From Achatina immaculata (taxonomy: Eukaryota; Mollusca; Gastropoda; Stylommatophora; Achatinidae): 64,000 nucleotides of DNA. The stretch covers positions 31,180,314-31,244,313 of the forward strand of contig CM019691.1 in assembly GCA_009760885.1 (NCBI GenBank). The letters run 5' to 3'. The translations under genes and the position numbers were made by a program. The notes under the pieces were generated by a model. The model worked only from the letters and a program-made list of their open reading frames with translations, made no database searches and was not told the DNA's origin. This document shows, one piece after another, positions 32,145 through 44,400 of this stretch (position 1 is the first letter of the stretch; every line of letters starts with the position of its first letter).

Positions 32145-32808
32145 TAGATACAGAATTTGAAATTGTAAAGTTCCGGCGCTCTATTCCATTATAGACTCCA
32201 CAATGCGCACCACAGCTGTGCAAGTGTGTGGAATGTTGAAATCAAAAACTTTATATGTGAATGTCCCACGGGGGAAGATCAGCTGAACTCCTGAAAACCA
32301 ACAATTCACTGATGTTGTGCTCAGCCTATACAGTCGCGGCTCGTTTGTCTGTCACCGCTGGCGTATTGTGTGACTAGCCATTACACTATTGTTCTGGTCA
32401 CATGTAACGAAGGAGCCCCAAATCTGAGCAGGCACAAATTTGTTTCGGTTTTAATTGGGTGCTAGAGTGTAGAGCCGAGTGGCAGGTGCCAAGACGCAGG
32501 GACAACCCGGGCTGAAGTTTTGATTACAGCATTTGATAATCCGGATCCAAGAACGGCCGGATCAGATTAGGACGTCAAAGTTTAAGCCTCCTATTGATCT
32601 ACGAGTAAATCCCTCAAGGGCAGGCAATCATCAGAAACGTTTAAATAACATGGGGAATTTAGTCTGGCAGAAGATCAAATTTCTTGGATAAAAACATTGA
32701 CATTAAAGTCCAGTCTTTAAACACAAGCGTTACAGCTGGTAAATGATAAGCAATGCCGCACATTTTCTGTTGGTAAAGATTTGTCTCTGTTCAAATATTT
32801 CCTTAGTT
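32141..32808. other. Repeat-poor DNA
   Basis: Mixed-composition sequence without repeats shared elsewhere in the window and without a recognisable gene. It contains TGATTACAGC and TGATAATCCGGATC motifs of homeodomain/GATA type, which proves nothing by itself. Confidence 0.35.
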
Positions 32809-32993
32809 TTAATTCTTTAATTCAAAAGCAGCATTGCCAGGGTTGGTGTACCTTACGCATTTATGTGAGTCATTGCTAAGGGCAATATCTAGGCAGTACA
32901 GTGCAACTTCCTTCCAATTTCTTTCTGTCAAAATTTCTCTTAAAAGTCCACTCTGGGAGAGCATGGAAGTTAACTCAGGAGTGAAAGGGTTAA
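32809..32993. mobile_element. TTAA-flanked MITE (piggyBac-like), copy 2
   Basis: The left end is TTAATTCTTTAATTC and the right end, read in reverse, is TTAACCCTTTCACTCCTGAG, matching in about 10 of 15 positions. The right part aligns with copy 1 at 9836-9922. TTAACCCTTT-type termini are typical of piggyBac derivatives. Confidence 0.62.
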
Positions 32994-33012
32994 GGAAAAC
33001 ATGGTTGTGGAT

Positions 33013-33045
33013 CATCATCATCATCATCATCTTCTTCTTCTTCTT
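33013..33045. repeat. ATC/TTC microsatellite
   Basis: Six ATC units then five TTC units, about 20 bp right of the TTAA MITE. Confidence 0.93.
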
Positions 33046-33807
33046 CATACAGTTTCATATTCTTAGCCAACTGGGCAAGGATGGTCTCCATGAGTTTCAT
33101 TGTCAGCCGAAGTTCTTTGTGTGTATCCCGTAATTTATCACTCACACTCTTTCATGCCGGCCAGTTTTGGACTCGTAAGCTCATTTCACGTTCGCTGGAT
33201 GTATTCTAGAGTCAGGAGATCGCACTATCATGTGCTGCTTTCAGTTTATGTAGATGAGCTTGTTGTCTGCAATGGCATGACCAGAATATGAAAAATGTAA
33301 CTTGTTGTATACTGTTTAGTTTTGTGAATGAAGTCTTTGAGGGGCACCTGTTGTCTGTTCTACTTCTCCGTGCACTGTTGTACTTTCCTTTGATGAGCGT
33401 TTTGTCTTGCAATAATGTCGGATTTTATTATTTATTTATATTTTCTTGAGCCTGCTTGTAAACGTGTGTCAAGAAAGTATGGTACTCGTACGAAATGAAG
33501 TAGGACGTGGCAAATGAAGAAATATGAGTACAGTATGGAAGACGATATCACCGTGGATCATGCAAGCCTCAATTCAGCTTCTTTGCTGTAGACAGACGGA
33601 AGAAGATGGTTAACCGCAGCTCTTTGCATTTTGACAATCCAGACGGTTCATTCTTACTCAAGAACTGCTGAAGGGTTTAGTTCCATAATTATAGAACTAA
33701 CATTTATTCCCAAATTAAATCCACATGAACAATACAGGCAGCACTGCTGTAGGTATATGTAACAGATAAAAAGGATGGCGAATGCAGTAAAACTGGTTAA
33801 TATAAAT
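33046..33807. other. Unassigned DNA
   Basis: No recognised genes or shared repeats. Confidence 0.4.
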
Positions 33808-34042
33808 AAGGTAGATAGAGGTGTATGGTGCAGTTTCCGCTTTACTGAGAGCAAGACGCTTCAGATAAGTTATATATGTTGTATTTAGTTTTGTATGTAT
33901 CCTCGAATAAGGCTCACTCCGAAATATCGGATGTTGTATGTTTTTCATTTATACATTCTCATACTTTATATTCGTTTTTTTCTCACCTTGCTCACTTCCT
34001 CCCTCACTTTGTAAAACTGCACCATACACCTCTATCTACCTT
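33808..34042. repeat. Perfect 29-bp inverted repeat with 177-bp spacer
   Basis: The 29-mer at 33808-33836 (starting AAGGTAGATAGAGGTGTATG) is the exact reverse complement of 34014-34042. A third, diverged direct copy is at 34485-34517. The spacer includes CGAATAAGGCTCACTCCGAA, weakly reminiscent of Penelope-like termini. It could be the ends of a small foldback transposon, or two opposed copies of one repeat. Confidence 0.8.
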
Positions 34043-34842
34043 GCTGTAGGTATAGCGCAACTGGCACACAGTAGACACACGAAGTACGTCAGTACTGCCA
34101 GTATACTACAGCTACCAACATTTTCCCTTCTCGTTTGTTCAGAACTGAAGCCTGTCACGACGACGCCTAAAAACACCAAGCATCTTGGCCTAACGATATC
34201 CCCATAAAAGTTGATCGCCTGGTCAGATTTGTTCAGCCTTCTTTCTTATAAATATTTAGTAACACATACTTGAAAGATGTTTTACAATTAAATACTTATA
34301 TTGGGGACTGATAGCTGTCTTTAATACAGTTTAGATTACAAAGTTGCAAAAAGAAATCAAGCTTTTGGGATTTCATATTTAATTTGACAGGCCAAAACAT
34401 TTTCATCTTGATATGGCATGATGAGGCAATACTGAGAGATAAGAGAAATGAAGACTGCGATAAAACCGACTGATTCTAGTAACGAAGGTAGATATATGTG
34501 TATGGCTCAGTTTACAAAAAGATAGAAAGAATGAGGACAGTGGACAGAAATAAGAGTGACAAAATAAGATGAGCACATCTTAATGAAGAACATGGAACAA
34601 TCCAATATTCCGATTAAAACCTTTTTCAAGAATCACATAGAAAAACAACACAACAAATAAAAAATAAAATAAATAAATGAAAAATAAAAAACATGGCTTC
34701 TTTTGGTCTCCTTGTAAGAAATAAGGGCACAAAACGTCCCCGATAGACGTAGGTAAAGCACAAAATGAAAGAAGGCGATTGGCTGAGAAATTAGGTAAAC
34801 AACATGACACTGTACCACAAACTGCCCAAGCCTAAACAAAAG
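34043..34842. other. Unassigned DNA, A-rich in part
   Basis: A-rich stretch at 34640-34695. Apart from the diverged repeat copy at 34485-34517, nothing recognised. Confidence 0.4.
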
Positions 34843-34870
34843 CCGCCTAGATGGCGCAGTGGGTAAAAGT
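34843..34870 (+). mobile_element. tRNA-like SINE head fragment (A-box)
   Basis: GCCGCCTAGATGGCGCAGTG then GGTAAAA is a canonical tRNA 5' half with an A-box. No B-box follows and the similarity stops within 30 bp. Confidence 0.45.
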
Positions 34871-36080
34871 GAGAAAAACAATATGGCGAGGGTAGATGAA
34901 GGTAGATTCTGAAAGAATATGATACACTGAGATAGCAAGACTGCTCGCTTAGGATGCCTAGTAAGGGAAGCTAACAAACTCTTTTACTGACTACAAAAGA
35001 AGGATCGAAAGGGCTGGAAATTAAATAGTCTGGGACGAGAACGGGAAAGCTGGGCATGACTAACAGAAATAGAAAGAAGCAGCAGCTGCATGAAAATATA
35101 AAGCAGTTTAAAGAAAGCCATATTTATTGTTATTTCCAGATGGGCTGGGTGGTGACAATCTATAAATATGGCGCTCTTTCGGAGCTTTCCGAGTTCGTTC
35201 TTCGGCAGAACAGGAGCGGATAATAGTTGCAGAAATGTCCGGTTTTCCTTGATGGTCTTCTGCTGCAGTGTCTGTCGCCTATTTTTTTTTTTTATTCCAC
35301 TGCCACAGTCTGCAAAAACTCCTTACAGTGATACTTTCTTAGTGAAATAAATAGGTTTAGTTGCCTAGTCACTTTCTTTGTAAGCTGATCTTTCGGTTCG
35401 TTATAGATGGTTTGAAAAATTGGCTAACAGTCGTATGGGAAATTATGTTATGTTCTTGTATGGTCTATAGTTCTGTCATGTACTTCGTTGATGTTTCTAC
35501 AGTAGCAACTGACATCTCCATACTGAGATAATTTGTATAAGTGTTTGGATTTCCGCTCGTATTTTTCAAAAAGAGAAACTTTTACGCCTAAGGAGGTAAA
35601 AGAGGAGAGTGTTGTTCTACAGCAACAACAAAAAAAAAACAACCATCACTTACATGAGAAAATTAAACTCATAAAAAAACAACTTCAGCCACATAAAGAA
35701 ATAAATAATGGCCAAGAACAAGAACATATTCTTTGAAAAACAAAACTGAAGAATAGAAACAACTTTAAATCTCGCAGAACGCTTCAAACACTCCACTCCG
35801 CAACTGCATACGTCCAGGCAACTAAGAGATCGCACTAAGAAAATCCTACACTGGAAACAAAAACACTGTTCCACATCCGTACATGGTAAACTCCTTCTGC
35901 TTCTTCTGCCTTCATTTCATATGCCTAACTATCCAGACAAGACGACAGCTCGCGCCCATGAATCCCGTTGCCAGTAGAAGTTCTTAATATATGCGATATG
36001 AAGTGGGCAGTATGCGCGGCACAGTGAACACTGCTACACAGGGCCAGTTCTGGTCTATGGATGTGAAGCTTGGACAGTTC
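34871..36080. other. Unassigned DNA
   Basis: Short overlapping frames only (for example 35448-35642 and 35650-35874 on minus against 35533-35736 on +). None recognised. Confidence 0.4.
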
Positions 36081-36081
36081 A

Positions 36082-36905
36082 AAGATTCACAGGTTCAAAA
36101 TTCAGACTCTGGCTTCACTGCATTCTGGACAACCCCATGTATGCTCCGCCGCATGCCGCAGCATCCATCTAAAGGTGTGTTTGCTAATAGTTTCTGTCAG
36201 ATGTTGGTTGTTTGCGATGCGTTTTCTGCCACACAATTCAGATTTCATGCCAGCATCTTTAAATTTGTCCTAGCTCCAGCAGTCTCTTCACATCCACATT
36301 GTTCTTTCATTCCCACTCTTCATTTTCCCGCACTCTGTCTAATACAGCTTTATCAATGTCCCCTTTGTCCACTGTCAGTCTGCCATTTATTTTAGCCTGT
36401 CAGCAAGTCTATCTGCCATATTATTGCCATGTACTCCCGCATGTTCTGGACAGGAAAGCCACCTTAGGCTTGTCACAGTTGACTGGCTTAACAGATGAAC
36501 CTATTCTTTTCGAAGCAATTTCTTCTCCATCTACGAATCCGTCACAGTGACGCCGTTAGCCACATCATAAGCAACTAACCATTCCACTGCCGTCGACACA
36601 GCTTCATTTCCTACTCGCATGCTTGAAGTGATGACTTCAAAGGCTCCTGAACCCTGTGCTACTACTCTGTCGTTTCGGTAGACAACAAAACCCCAACCAC
36701 TTCCCCTATTCCGAGTCACTGAGCCATCTGTATATATTACCGTGTCGTAAGACCCAGACCCACAGTGATGCTGGATGAGATCTTGAACCGAAAGTTCAAC
36801 TGCTCTCTGTGCCCAGTTGAACTTACCCGTAGATTTACTAGAGAGAAGCGGCAACGTCTGGAATCCATGAAAGTGTAGTTTCTTAGAAGAGTGTCAAGGA
36901 CACTG
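36082..36905 (-). mobile_element. LINE family G with RNase H domain, copy 3
   Basis: This is the longest family G copy. The minus-strand frame at 36854-36531 encodes the N-terminal half of RNase HI: YDTVIYTDGSVTRNRGSGWG (catalytic Asp in TDGS), RVGNEAVSTAVEWL (catalytic Glu) and VTVTDS (third Asp), so all three acidic residues survive. It then hits a stop where the 21.4-kb copy has Gln (TDSQ). Downstream DNA down to 36082 matches the other copies (PGHAG region, basic block, GWMLRH-type block) with several frameshifts. Upstream, homology probably continues to about 36905. Confidence 0.87.
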
Positions 36906-39331
36906 TGGACGGCAAGAAAATCAAATGAAGAAATTCAGACAGAGATCTTGATCTGAAGAAAAAAAAAAAATATATATATATATATAAATATATAATATAT
37001 ATATATACACAGATCTACAGAAAAATAACAATTTTTCTTTACTCAAAAGAGCACTGACAACTGTTACTGGCTTATGATGTCTATACGTTGCAGATGACGT
37101 TCAAGTTAACTGCGGAGGTAATAACATGTATTCAGGGGGTTCTTCGTGACCTGAAAATTATAATCCGAGTGTTCTGCGAGAACAGAAACTTGAGAAAGAC
37201 TGTTATAGAGAATCTGACGATAGAAAATTTAAAGGCAATAAATTCAAATGTATGGTTTCTTCAGATCGAAAGATTCTTTACCGGCAAAATGACAAAAGAT
37301 TTCAAGGAATCGAAAGCTGGTAGTTTCAATACAGTGGTAAAGGGACGTATCTAATGCTTCGGTATGTAGTAATTCTGAATCAGTCAAGCCAAGGGTAAAT
37401 TTGGAGTGTTGATTTCCATTTATGATTACTGGGGCGGTGAGACCAGCAGTTATTTTCCAGAAATTATCTAATTACCTCTTGCCATTTTTTTTTTTTACGG
37501 ACAGATCTAGATTTTAATCACAATTCTAACGTGTTCTGTGCTTTTTTTTTTTGTTCCCCAGCCGTGCAGTCAGGCTAGTTTATACCATGGGTTTAACTTC
37601 AAACCTGGCTAAAGCTTGATCGATTCTTCCTAGCTTTAGATGCAGTGTTGGGCAGCACCACAACTATAGCATACTTTCGGTGGTTACCACTTGAGATAAG
37701 ACCAGCACGAGACTAGAATATCTATTCTTTCTCCTCAGAGCTTGGTACAAACTCGTGCACAAAAGAGGTGACAGAGAGCTGTAGAGGAACAGGAGAGGGC
37801 TACTGAGACAAAGTATGGGAAAAGTGGCTTTTGAATAACTGCGACAGCGAAGATTATTTTTTTTATGTTGGAGTAACGACACAGTAATCAGAGCCGGAGA
37901 ACCAGTGCTGGACAAGACCCTAACCCACCACTCTGAACTGCTTCTTCATGCTGAAGGAAAGAACTAACGAACTTTGTTCTCATAAAGTGAAAAATTAACC
38001 CGTACACCCTGCCATGATCCCCGTGGTAGTGGAGTTCGCCAAGAAGCTGACTTTTAAAGCTCACTCTGGGAGGTAGAGCAACCCACTATAATTCACTCCC
38101 CTTGTGTTGAAACACTTCATCGTCCGAGGAAAGCAAAAAGTAACGGTGTAGAAACTTCAGAAAAAGAACAAAGTTCTTCACTTTTGACCAAATACTGAAT
38201 GCAAAAATGAATGATGTGTTAATTTATATATTTGTAATTGCTCTTTACGATGTAAGACATGTACCAGTTCATAGCTTAGAATCGTAGGCAAAGGTCGTCT
38301 GGTTATACATATTCATTAACGTAAAATGGCAACTTCAGTCAGTGCGGTGTTTAGACTCCCAGTGATATCATGGGCAAATCTTTTCTACTTCTTGTTCACT
38401 GTTGAATTAATTTAAATTCGACAGGTTGACGACCAGTCTTTAAGACAGTTTCAGTAACTTTCATCCATGACTAGTTCCTTAAAGCAGCCAGAATATATGC
38501 CTGTGTTTGTGTGAGCAAATGTTTTTATGATGCTCATGATGTGAGCATAAGTTCTGGGTTTAAGTAATCATTTTTTTTAAAAATATCGCTAAAGCTCATG
38601 TCTTCATTAGCTTGAGATCACGAATTAAGTCAAGAAATAGGCCTTTTTTCTCCAGAAGTGCTACGGAGTTAATAGAAGTAAAATGCATACTTTCTGTTTT
38701 TTCCCCGTTCTTATGAGCACATCGATCTTGATTACTTAGGGTAATATTCATATTTTGTTTTCCCTTTCTTTTTTTACCCCTGTAAAAACATGAGAAAGTG
38801 CATGGATAGCTGATGCAATTCATTGACGAAGCTGATTAAGAGATTACCAAAGTTTCTGTATAAAATGTCCGACACATGGCCAAAGAAAAGTCTAGCAGTC
38901 TCATATTAGAGATAACTGGAGACCTTAGACTTGCGATCACCTCTGGATCCAGGGAATCTGTCACTGTGAACATCGCATACAACGTCGGCATAATGCGCTA
39001 GGGCTCCTTCCTGCTGGAGAATACATACCCAGTTTTAGTTGTTTGTGTAAGGTTTGGAAAGTACAGCTGGCTGCTAACAAGATGAACAGAGCATCTGGAC
39101 TGCAATGGGACATCGGTCGAGTTCGTTCAGCCTTGCCTTCGGTCAAATTTAGTCTTCCAGTAAAATTCCCCCTGTTGCTTGCAAACGCTGTTACCACTTA
39201 TGTATAGATTTATCACTCGCAGTTTTTGTGTGTAGAAGTGTGTGTAACTAAATATAAAATATACAGTCACTTGCTCTTTCCTACATAGCACACACGTCAC
39301 AAGAAAAGGTACGTAGCTTTTCCTTTGTTCA
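36906..39331. other. Unassigned DNA
   Basis: A TA-rich run at 36970-37005 is the only clear repeat. Frames at 37088-37354 (+, 88 codons), 37664-37915 (-) and 38961-39197 (-) are unrecognised. Confidence 0.4.
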
Positions 39332-39705
39332 GTTCTTCTTCTTCTTCTTCTTCTAGCTCCCTGGAATTATGAGCTGGTGTACTTTACAGACGATGCGGTG
39401 AGGATGGTGAGACACAGGTTCGTCGGATTGGGAGCGGGTTACCCCGGCTAAGTTTTTTGTTTGTTTTACTCCTCAGTTCCTGCGCGTAGCTGCTAAACAT
39501 GTAGCATACAATACGTCCTTTAGCAGACTCCACTGATATGGGGAATGTAGACATCCCTGCCCCGACAGTCAGACCAGGCTTGTTCCTATTGGTACCAAAG
39601 GAGAGATGAGACAAGGCCTTGGTAGGTTGTGCTTCGCCAACTGTGACTCTAGCATGACAGCAGTGAGTCCCTGACTGTCATCAAGTCAGACGGTATCTTC
39701 GCTCC
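39332..39705 (-). repeat. Dispersed repeat S1, copy 4
   Basis: A CTT tract (39332-39354) is followed by TAGCTCCCTGGAATTATGAG, then GATGCGGTGAGGATGGTGAG, TTTAGCAGACTCCACTGATA, CAAAGGAGAGATGAG and CAGACGGTATCTTCGCTCC. This is the most complete left end of the family. Inferred minus orientation, with the GAA tract as its 3' tail. Confidence 0.75.
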
Positions 39706-39885
39706 ATCCTATTTCGTTATACATCATAATGTAAATCTATACTTTCTCTTCACGACCTCTTTTTCGTCATCTGTGTTTTAGTACGAATGTAATGAAAACC
39801 GAAACATCACAGCTGTGTACTTCATTCATGCGTAAATCTGTTGCTAATTATTTTAAGTTTAATTATTAGACTTAACACTGCGGGC

Positions 39886-40229
39886 GTGTGGGGTTTTTTT
39901 TCTCTCTGTGAAATTATTTATTGCTGAGATCCCTTGTGGGTTTTTTTTCTCTCTGTGATAGTATATTGCTGAGATCCCTTGTGGGTTTTTTTCTCTCTCT
40001 ATGATAGTATATTACTGAGATCCCTTGTGGGTTTTTTTCTCTCTCTATGATAGTATATTACTGAGATCCCTTGTGGGTTTTTTTCTCTCTCTATGATAGT
40101 ATATTACTGAGATCCCTTGTGGGTTTTTTTCTCTCTGTGATAGTATATTGCTGAGATCCCTTGTGGGTTTTTTCTCTCTGTGTGTCAGTATATTACTGAG
40201 ATCCCTTGTGGGTTTTTTCTCTCTGTGTC
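39886..40229. repeat. ~45-bp minisatellite, 8 copies
   Basis: Unit: TGTGGGTTTTTTTCTCTCTC, TATGATAGTATATTACTGAG, ATCCCT, with length variation in the T and CT runs. Confidence 0.95.
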
Positions 40230-40389
40230 AGTATATTGCTGAGATCAACAACCAGGAGTTGATCCTGCCCTGCTGGCACGTCAGTACTTGTCTCAGAGGG
40301 TTACGTCTTTATCTCTATACTCCCTCCTGAAGTTTCTTTGCCTCGAAGTTGTCGACTTTGTTTCAGCAAATCATAAGACGAACTTCGTT

Positions 40390-40450
40390 TCTCTCTCTCT
40401 CTCTTTCTCACTCACTCTCTCTCTCTCTCTTTTTCTTTTTTTTTTTTTTG
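40390..40450. repeat. TC microsatellite and T run
   Basis: CT units with interruptions, then 16 T with one C, ending 7 bp before the LINE B target duplication. Confidence 0.92.
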
Positions 40451-40456
40451 TCCTGT

Positions 40457-40769
40457 ACGATGCCACACTACAAGAACTTAATATTGAAGAAGGTTGGCTA
40501 GTAAAGAGGATTAAACAAAGAAAACTTAAATATTTTGGACACATTAAACGTCATGATAATCTAGAGGAGACCGTCTTGGAAGGGTACATAATGAGAAAAA
40601 GAAAGAGAGGAAGACCAAGGCGAAGATGGCTGCAAGACATCGTTGATAATCTGCTAATGGATGCATCAGCAGCGGGCCATTTTGCTCACAACCGAGAGGC
40701 CTACAGGAGTGCTGCTAGGTAGGTAAAGTTCCGCAAGGGAGATGCAAATGAATAAATGACGATGCCACA
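40457..40769 (+). mobile_element. LINE family B insertion with 11-bp target duplication
   Basis: The body (40468-40758) encodes LQELNIEEGWLVKRIKQRK, YFGHIKRHDNLEETVLEGY, then RKRKRGRPRRRW, and ends KFRKGDANE, a stop and an AATGAATAAATG tail. ACGATGCCACA occurs exactly at 40457-40467 and 40759-40769. One internal stop (RSAAR then TAG at 40720) ends the frame nine codons before the family end, so the encoded C-terminus is slightly truncated. The frame opened at 40288 upstream is a fusion with host DNA. Confidence 0.93.
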
Positions 40770-41307
40770 TTAAAAAGATGAGATCAGTTCCTAGAAGTGT
40801 TCAGCAACCCTACGATACAGACACCTATAAGAAAGTACGGTAACAGTTTGAAACTTGACAAACGTAGGATCTCTGAGTGGAAGCTAAACGTTGAAATGAG
40901 AGTGAATAATGTACAGGTAAAACTTCAGATTTTGTTTTTCTCGGATACCCTATAGATTATCTTTGTTACTGATAAAATATGGTAAAATTTTCTCATTAGC
41001 GGTAAGTAGAAAAAGAGCAGGGAATTAACGAAAAGAATTTTTACTGCTATTGTTCTTGGACGTACCTTTTTTCTGTAAACTTAAAAGTCTCCATTAGCTG
41101 ATGCTATCGGGAAGAACTCGTAGGAAAAGTAACTGGCTTCTCAGAGCAAATGTAGTAAATAGGCGCCCCAGCAAGCCCTGCCATCTCTCATCCATTTTGT
41201 CTAGGTTGTAGTATCACAGCAGAGTTTTGTCAGGAGAACAAAGTGAATCTACGAAAGACTACTGGCTAGATTTGGTTCTCTGAAATTTTACAAAGTAACA
41301 TCTCGCG
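40770..41307. other. Unassigned DNA
   Basis: No recognised genes or shared repeats. Confidence 0.4.
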
Positions 41308-41412
41308 CCGGCATCTCTAATCAAACATCTCTGATACAGACATCTCTAACACAGATATCTCTGACACAGACATCTCTGTCACAGAAATCTCTAGCACATC
41401 CATCTCTGACAG
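41308..41412. repeat. 15-bp tandem repeat, about 7 copies
   Basis: Unit ACATCTCTGACACAG with a few substitutions and one or two length variants. Confidence 0.92.
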
Positions 41413-44400
41413 TCTTCTCGTCTCTGGCTTTTATGGGCATGAAATGGTCATCTTTTACTGTACCCTGCCAAAATGGATAATCTGGTGCAGGTAAAATTAC
41501 TGAACACGTCTGTTCTATGGCAGCAGTTTTCGGTCTTATACAACAGATTTCAACAAGTATTTACTGACATTTATTTCTGCAGACTTCAGCGGATGCGAGT
41601 AGATCAGCAAGAGCGCTGGGGAGAACGTTTTTGCGTCTGTATGTACGCTGCCATAATATATTTAAGAGATGCTCATCTGAGAGGATATTTGTAAGGTACT
41701 GAAAAAAAAAAAACTATTGTCTGGCCGGTCATTCTTTTGATTAGCCATTCAGTTTTCTTCCATTTTAGGCTTCCTTCCACCATCCCTCCAACCGTCTCGA
41801 AACTTCTAGTCTTACAGATCCTGGTCATTACAAGTCTCGTCTTCTCGAAGTTTATTTCGACAAGAGACGATGATTTTGATCAAAGTGTGGTTCAAAATTC
41901 AAGGTAGAAAATGAAATGCGTGGTACAGAGTTCACTTCAAGTGGGACATCATAATGTCACAAACTTGTTAATGAATGCCTCCATACTTGTCAAAATAAAA
42001 ACAGACAAAAAATATTCATTTGAAATAAAACGACTATATTCAGCGGTATGTTTCACGTTAAAAGTGCTACTTTAAATATAACCTAAACGCTTCATTACAT
42101 TTTTTCAGTTCAAATAGTGGTATGTGATTGTGTAACTGACCGAGAAAATGGTCAACTGAAAGTGTCTTGACTGAGAAAAGAAAATATCTAAAAACAAAAC
42201 AAAGCAATAGGAAATATTGAGTCAAGATGAAAGACACCCTCAGCTAATATATAAGACAGCCTTGTCATTTTTCACACTGTGAAAAATAACAGGTGCAGAT
42301 ACTTTTTATTGTGTTCATTATTCGACTACTGTCTTTTTTTTTTTTTTTTTGAAGAGAGAAATAGATCAGTGAATACTTCTGCGGCAGATATCCAGGGCCA
42401 GAATTTACGGCTTCTCCATTTCAATGAGGAAGAATCTTGAGCTATCAGAAGTGAAGCGAATCCAATTCATTTTAAGGACATATCAATTTTAATTTATGAA
42501 AGTTTTCTTCCCTCAACAACAGCGTGTCCTTTACGATGCCAAACACTAAACTATTTTTCCACATAACATTTACATGAATCTTCTCTTGATACACGTTCAT
42601 AAATCAGCAAAAATGTTCGTTCCTGTCTCTTCCACATCTAAGTTTTAACAATTGACTTTCCAGCGTGCAACCTACGAGGACGTCAAAGGCATTTTCCTAA
42701 GAGACGAATACATGAAATGAAGTCATCTGCGTCCTTGAAGAACAGACATCCGGAAAGACAGTTCTTCTAAAACCAATTTATCGCTTGATGTCTCCACGAT
42801 GTTTCCACCAGTCTGGATGATTCCTGAGGTCTTCAAATTATGTTCCGCGTCCAATGCATCCTCTGCGCATGCGCATGCGTCCTTCTTATGGCTTTAGCCA
42901 AGGAGAAAGTCAAGCATCGCCTGACAACAACGATGTGCCCCTCTTCAAACTTTAATGGCACTCGTACGAACGCTGCAAATAGAAGCCGGCTAATCAAAAG
43001 AGAATAATGGCTGATCACATGAAATCGTCTTTGAGCCAAGAGCGCAGTTTGCTTCTAATGATGCCAATAGCTCACACCGGAGACAGTCGCGGCCCGCGTG
43101 CGGTGAGCGTTTCCCCTGGGATAGAAAAGCTTTATGAAGCGACTAAAAGCCGTAAATGGAAAATAAATTGGGTGGCGTGAATCCTGGAATGAAGCGCCAT
43201 TTCTCCTGCTCTCTGCTGACTTGAGGCCGCTATGGGAGGGTACATTTGAGGGGAAGTTTGAGCACAGATTTGTGTGTGGTGGGTTTCGCCACGCGAGTCG
43301 CAAAGCGTGAAATATGAAGTCCAAGCACAGAGCTCTGGGCACTGGCCTGCTAAAATATCAGAGCGGGTTCGATTCGATTATGCTCTGAATGACATTCTTT
43401 ATTACAGTAATAGTGTTTATTTGTCTGCCTTATTAACCAGAGTGCCAACCCATGAAATCTCCCAAGTCGAAATCGCTAAAGACTTAAAAGTGTTCTTATT
43501 ATCGCTAGGGTGCCGCTAAGCTCTCTCCCTTCATTAAGACTTGTCAGGGGGAATTATTCCAAGTCTAATGAATTTATCCCTCGACACCAGAAAGAGGTGA
43601 CCTGTCCGCGAAGTGGCGAAATCTCGTGGACGTATCAGTAATGCGCTTTCTCTGGCGGATAAATTGTAAGCAGTAACAAAACGTTAAGCTTTCTAGCCAT
43701 TAGAATTTCTCTTCTTAGCCAATGAAGAAAAAAAAAATAAACATGGACAATGTTATAAATGAAGAAATTACAGACATATCTTAATTGATTACACGTCAAT
43801 GTTTTCTTTTTATTTGTTCCGCAAAATGAAAACAAGTATTTGTTTTAACCAGGCGCATTAAAACATCTTCTTGTGTTCTCTGTCACACAAAACAATATTT
43901 TAAAAAAAAATTCTGTCGTCTTGACGTGCAAACAATACTTTTACATATCTCTAATCAGATCTTCTAAGTTTAAACAAAAAAGAAAGAAAAGTCACTGCAG
44001 TCTTAATCGTCATCATCAGTGGATTGTTCCAAAATAACCACTTCAAAATGATAATTTCCCAGCTTTACATGTACACGATTAATTCTTTCACATTTCCTTT
44101 CTCTCCCTACCTCCTAGACACGTAAAACAGCTTTTAAATCATCAGGGAGGGAGGGAGGGAGGAGAGAAGCCAATGTGGATTGGTCGTCAAGCACTCTAAG
44201 TCCTTCTTAAAGGCCATCAGAACATGACAACAGCTGTTTAGTTTTAATGCCCTCCATTTTAAATAGAGCGCTCGTAAGAAGATTACACTCGAGAATGCCT
44301 TTAAATATTTTACTATGTTTTTTTCTTTTCCCTCCGAACTCAACTAGAAGACATTTTTTCTGATTGTAAAGGCCGATTACCTGATGTTTAGTTTCCTATT

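Noticed and set aside
35991..36395. 134-codon + strand frame as a gene
   Set aside because: It is antisense to LINE G, whose minus-strand RNase H reading is recognisable.
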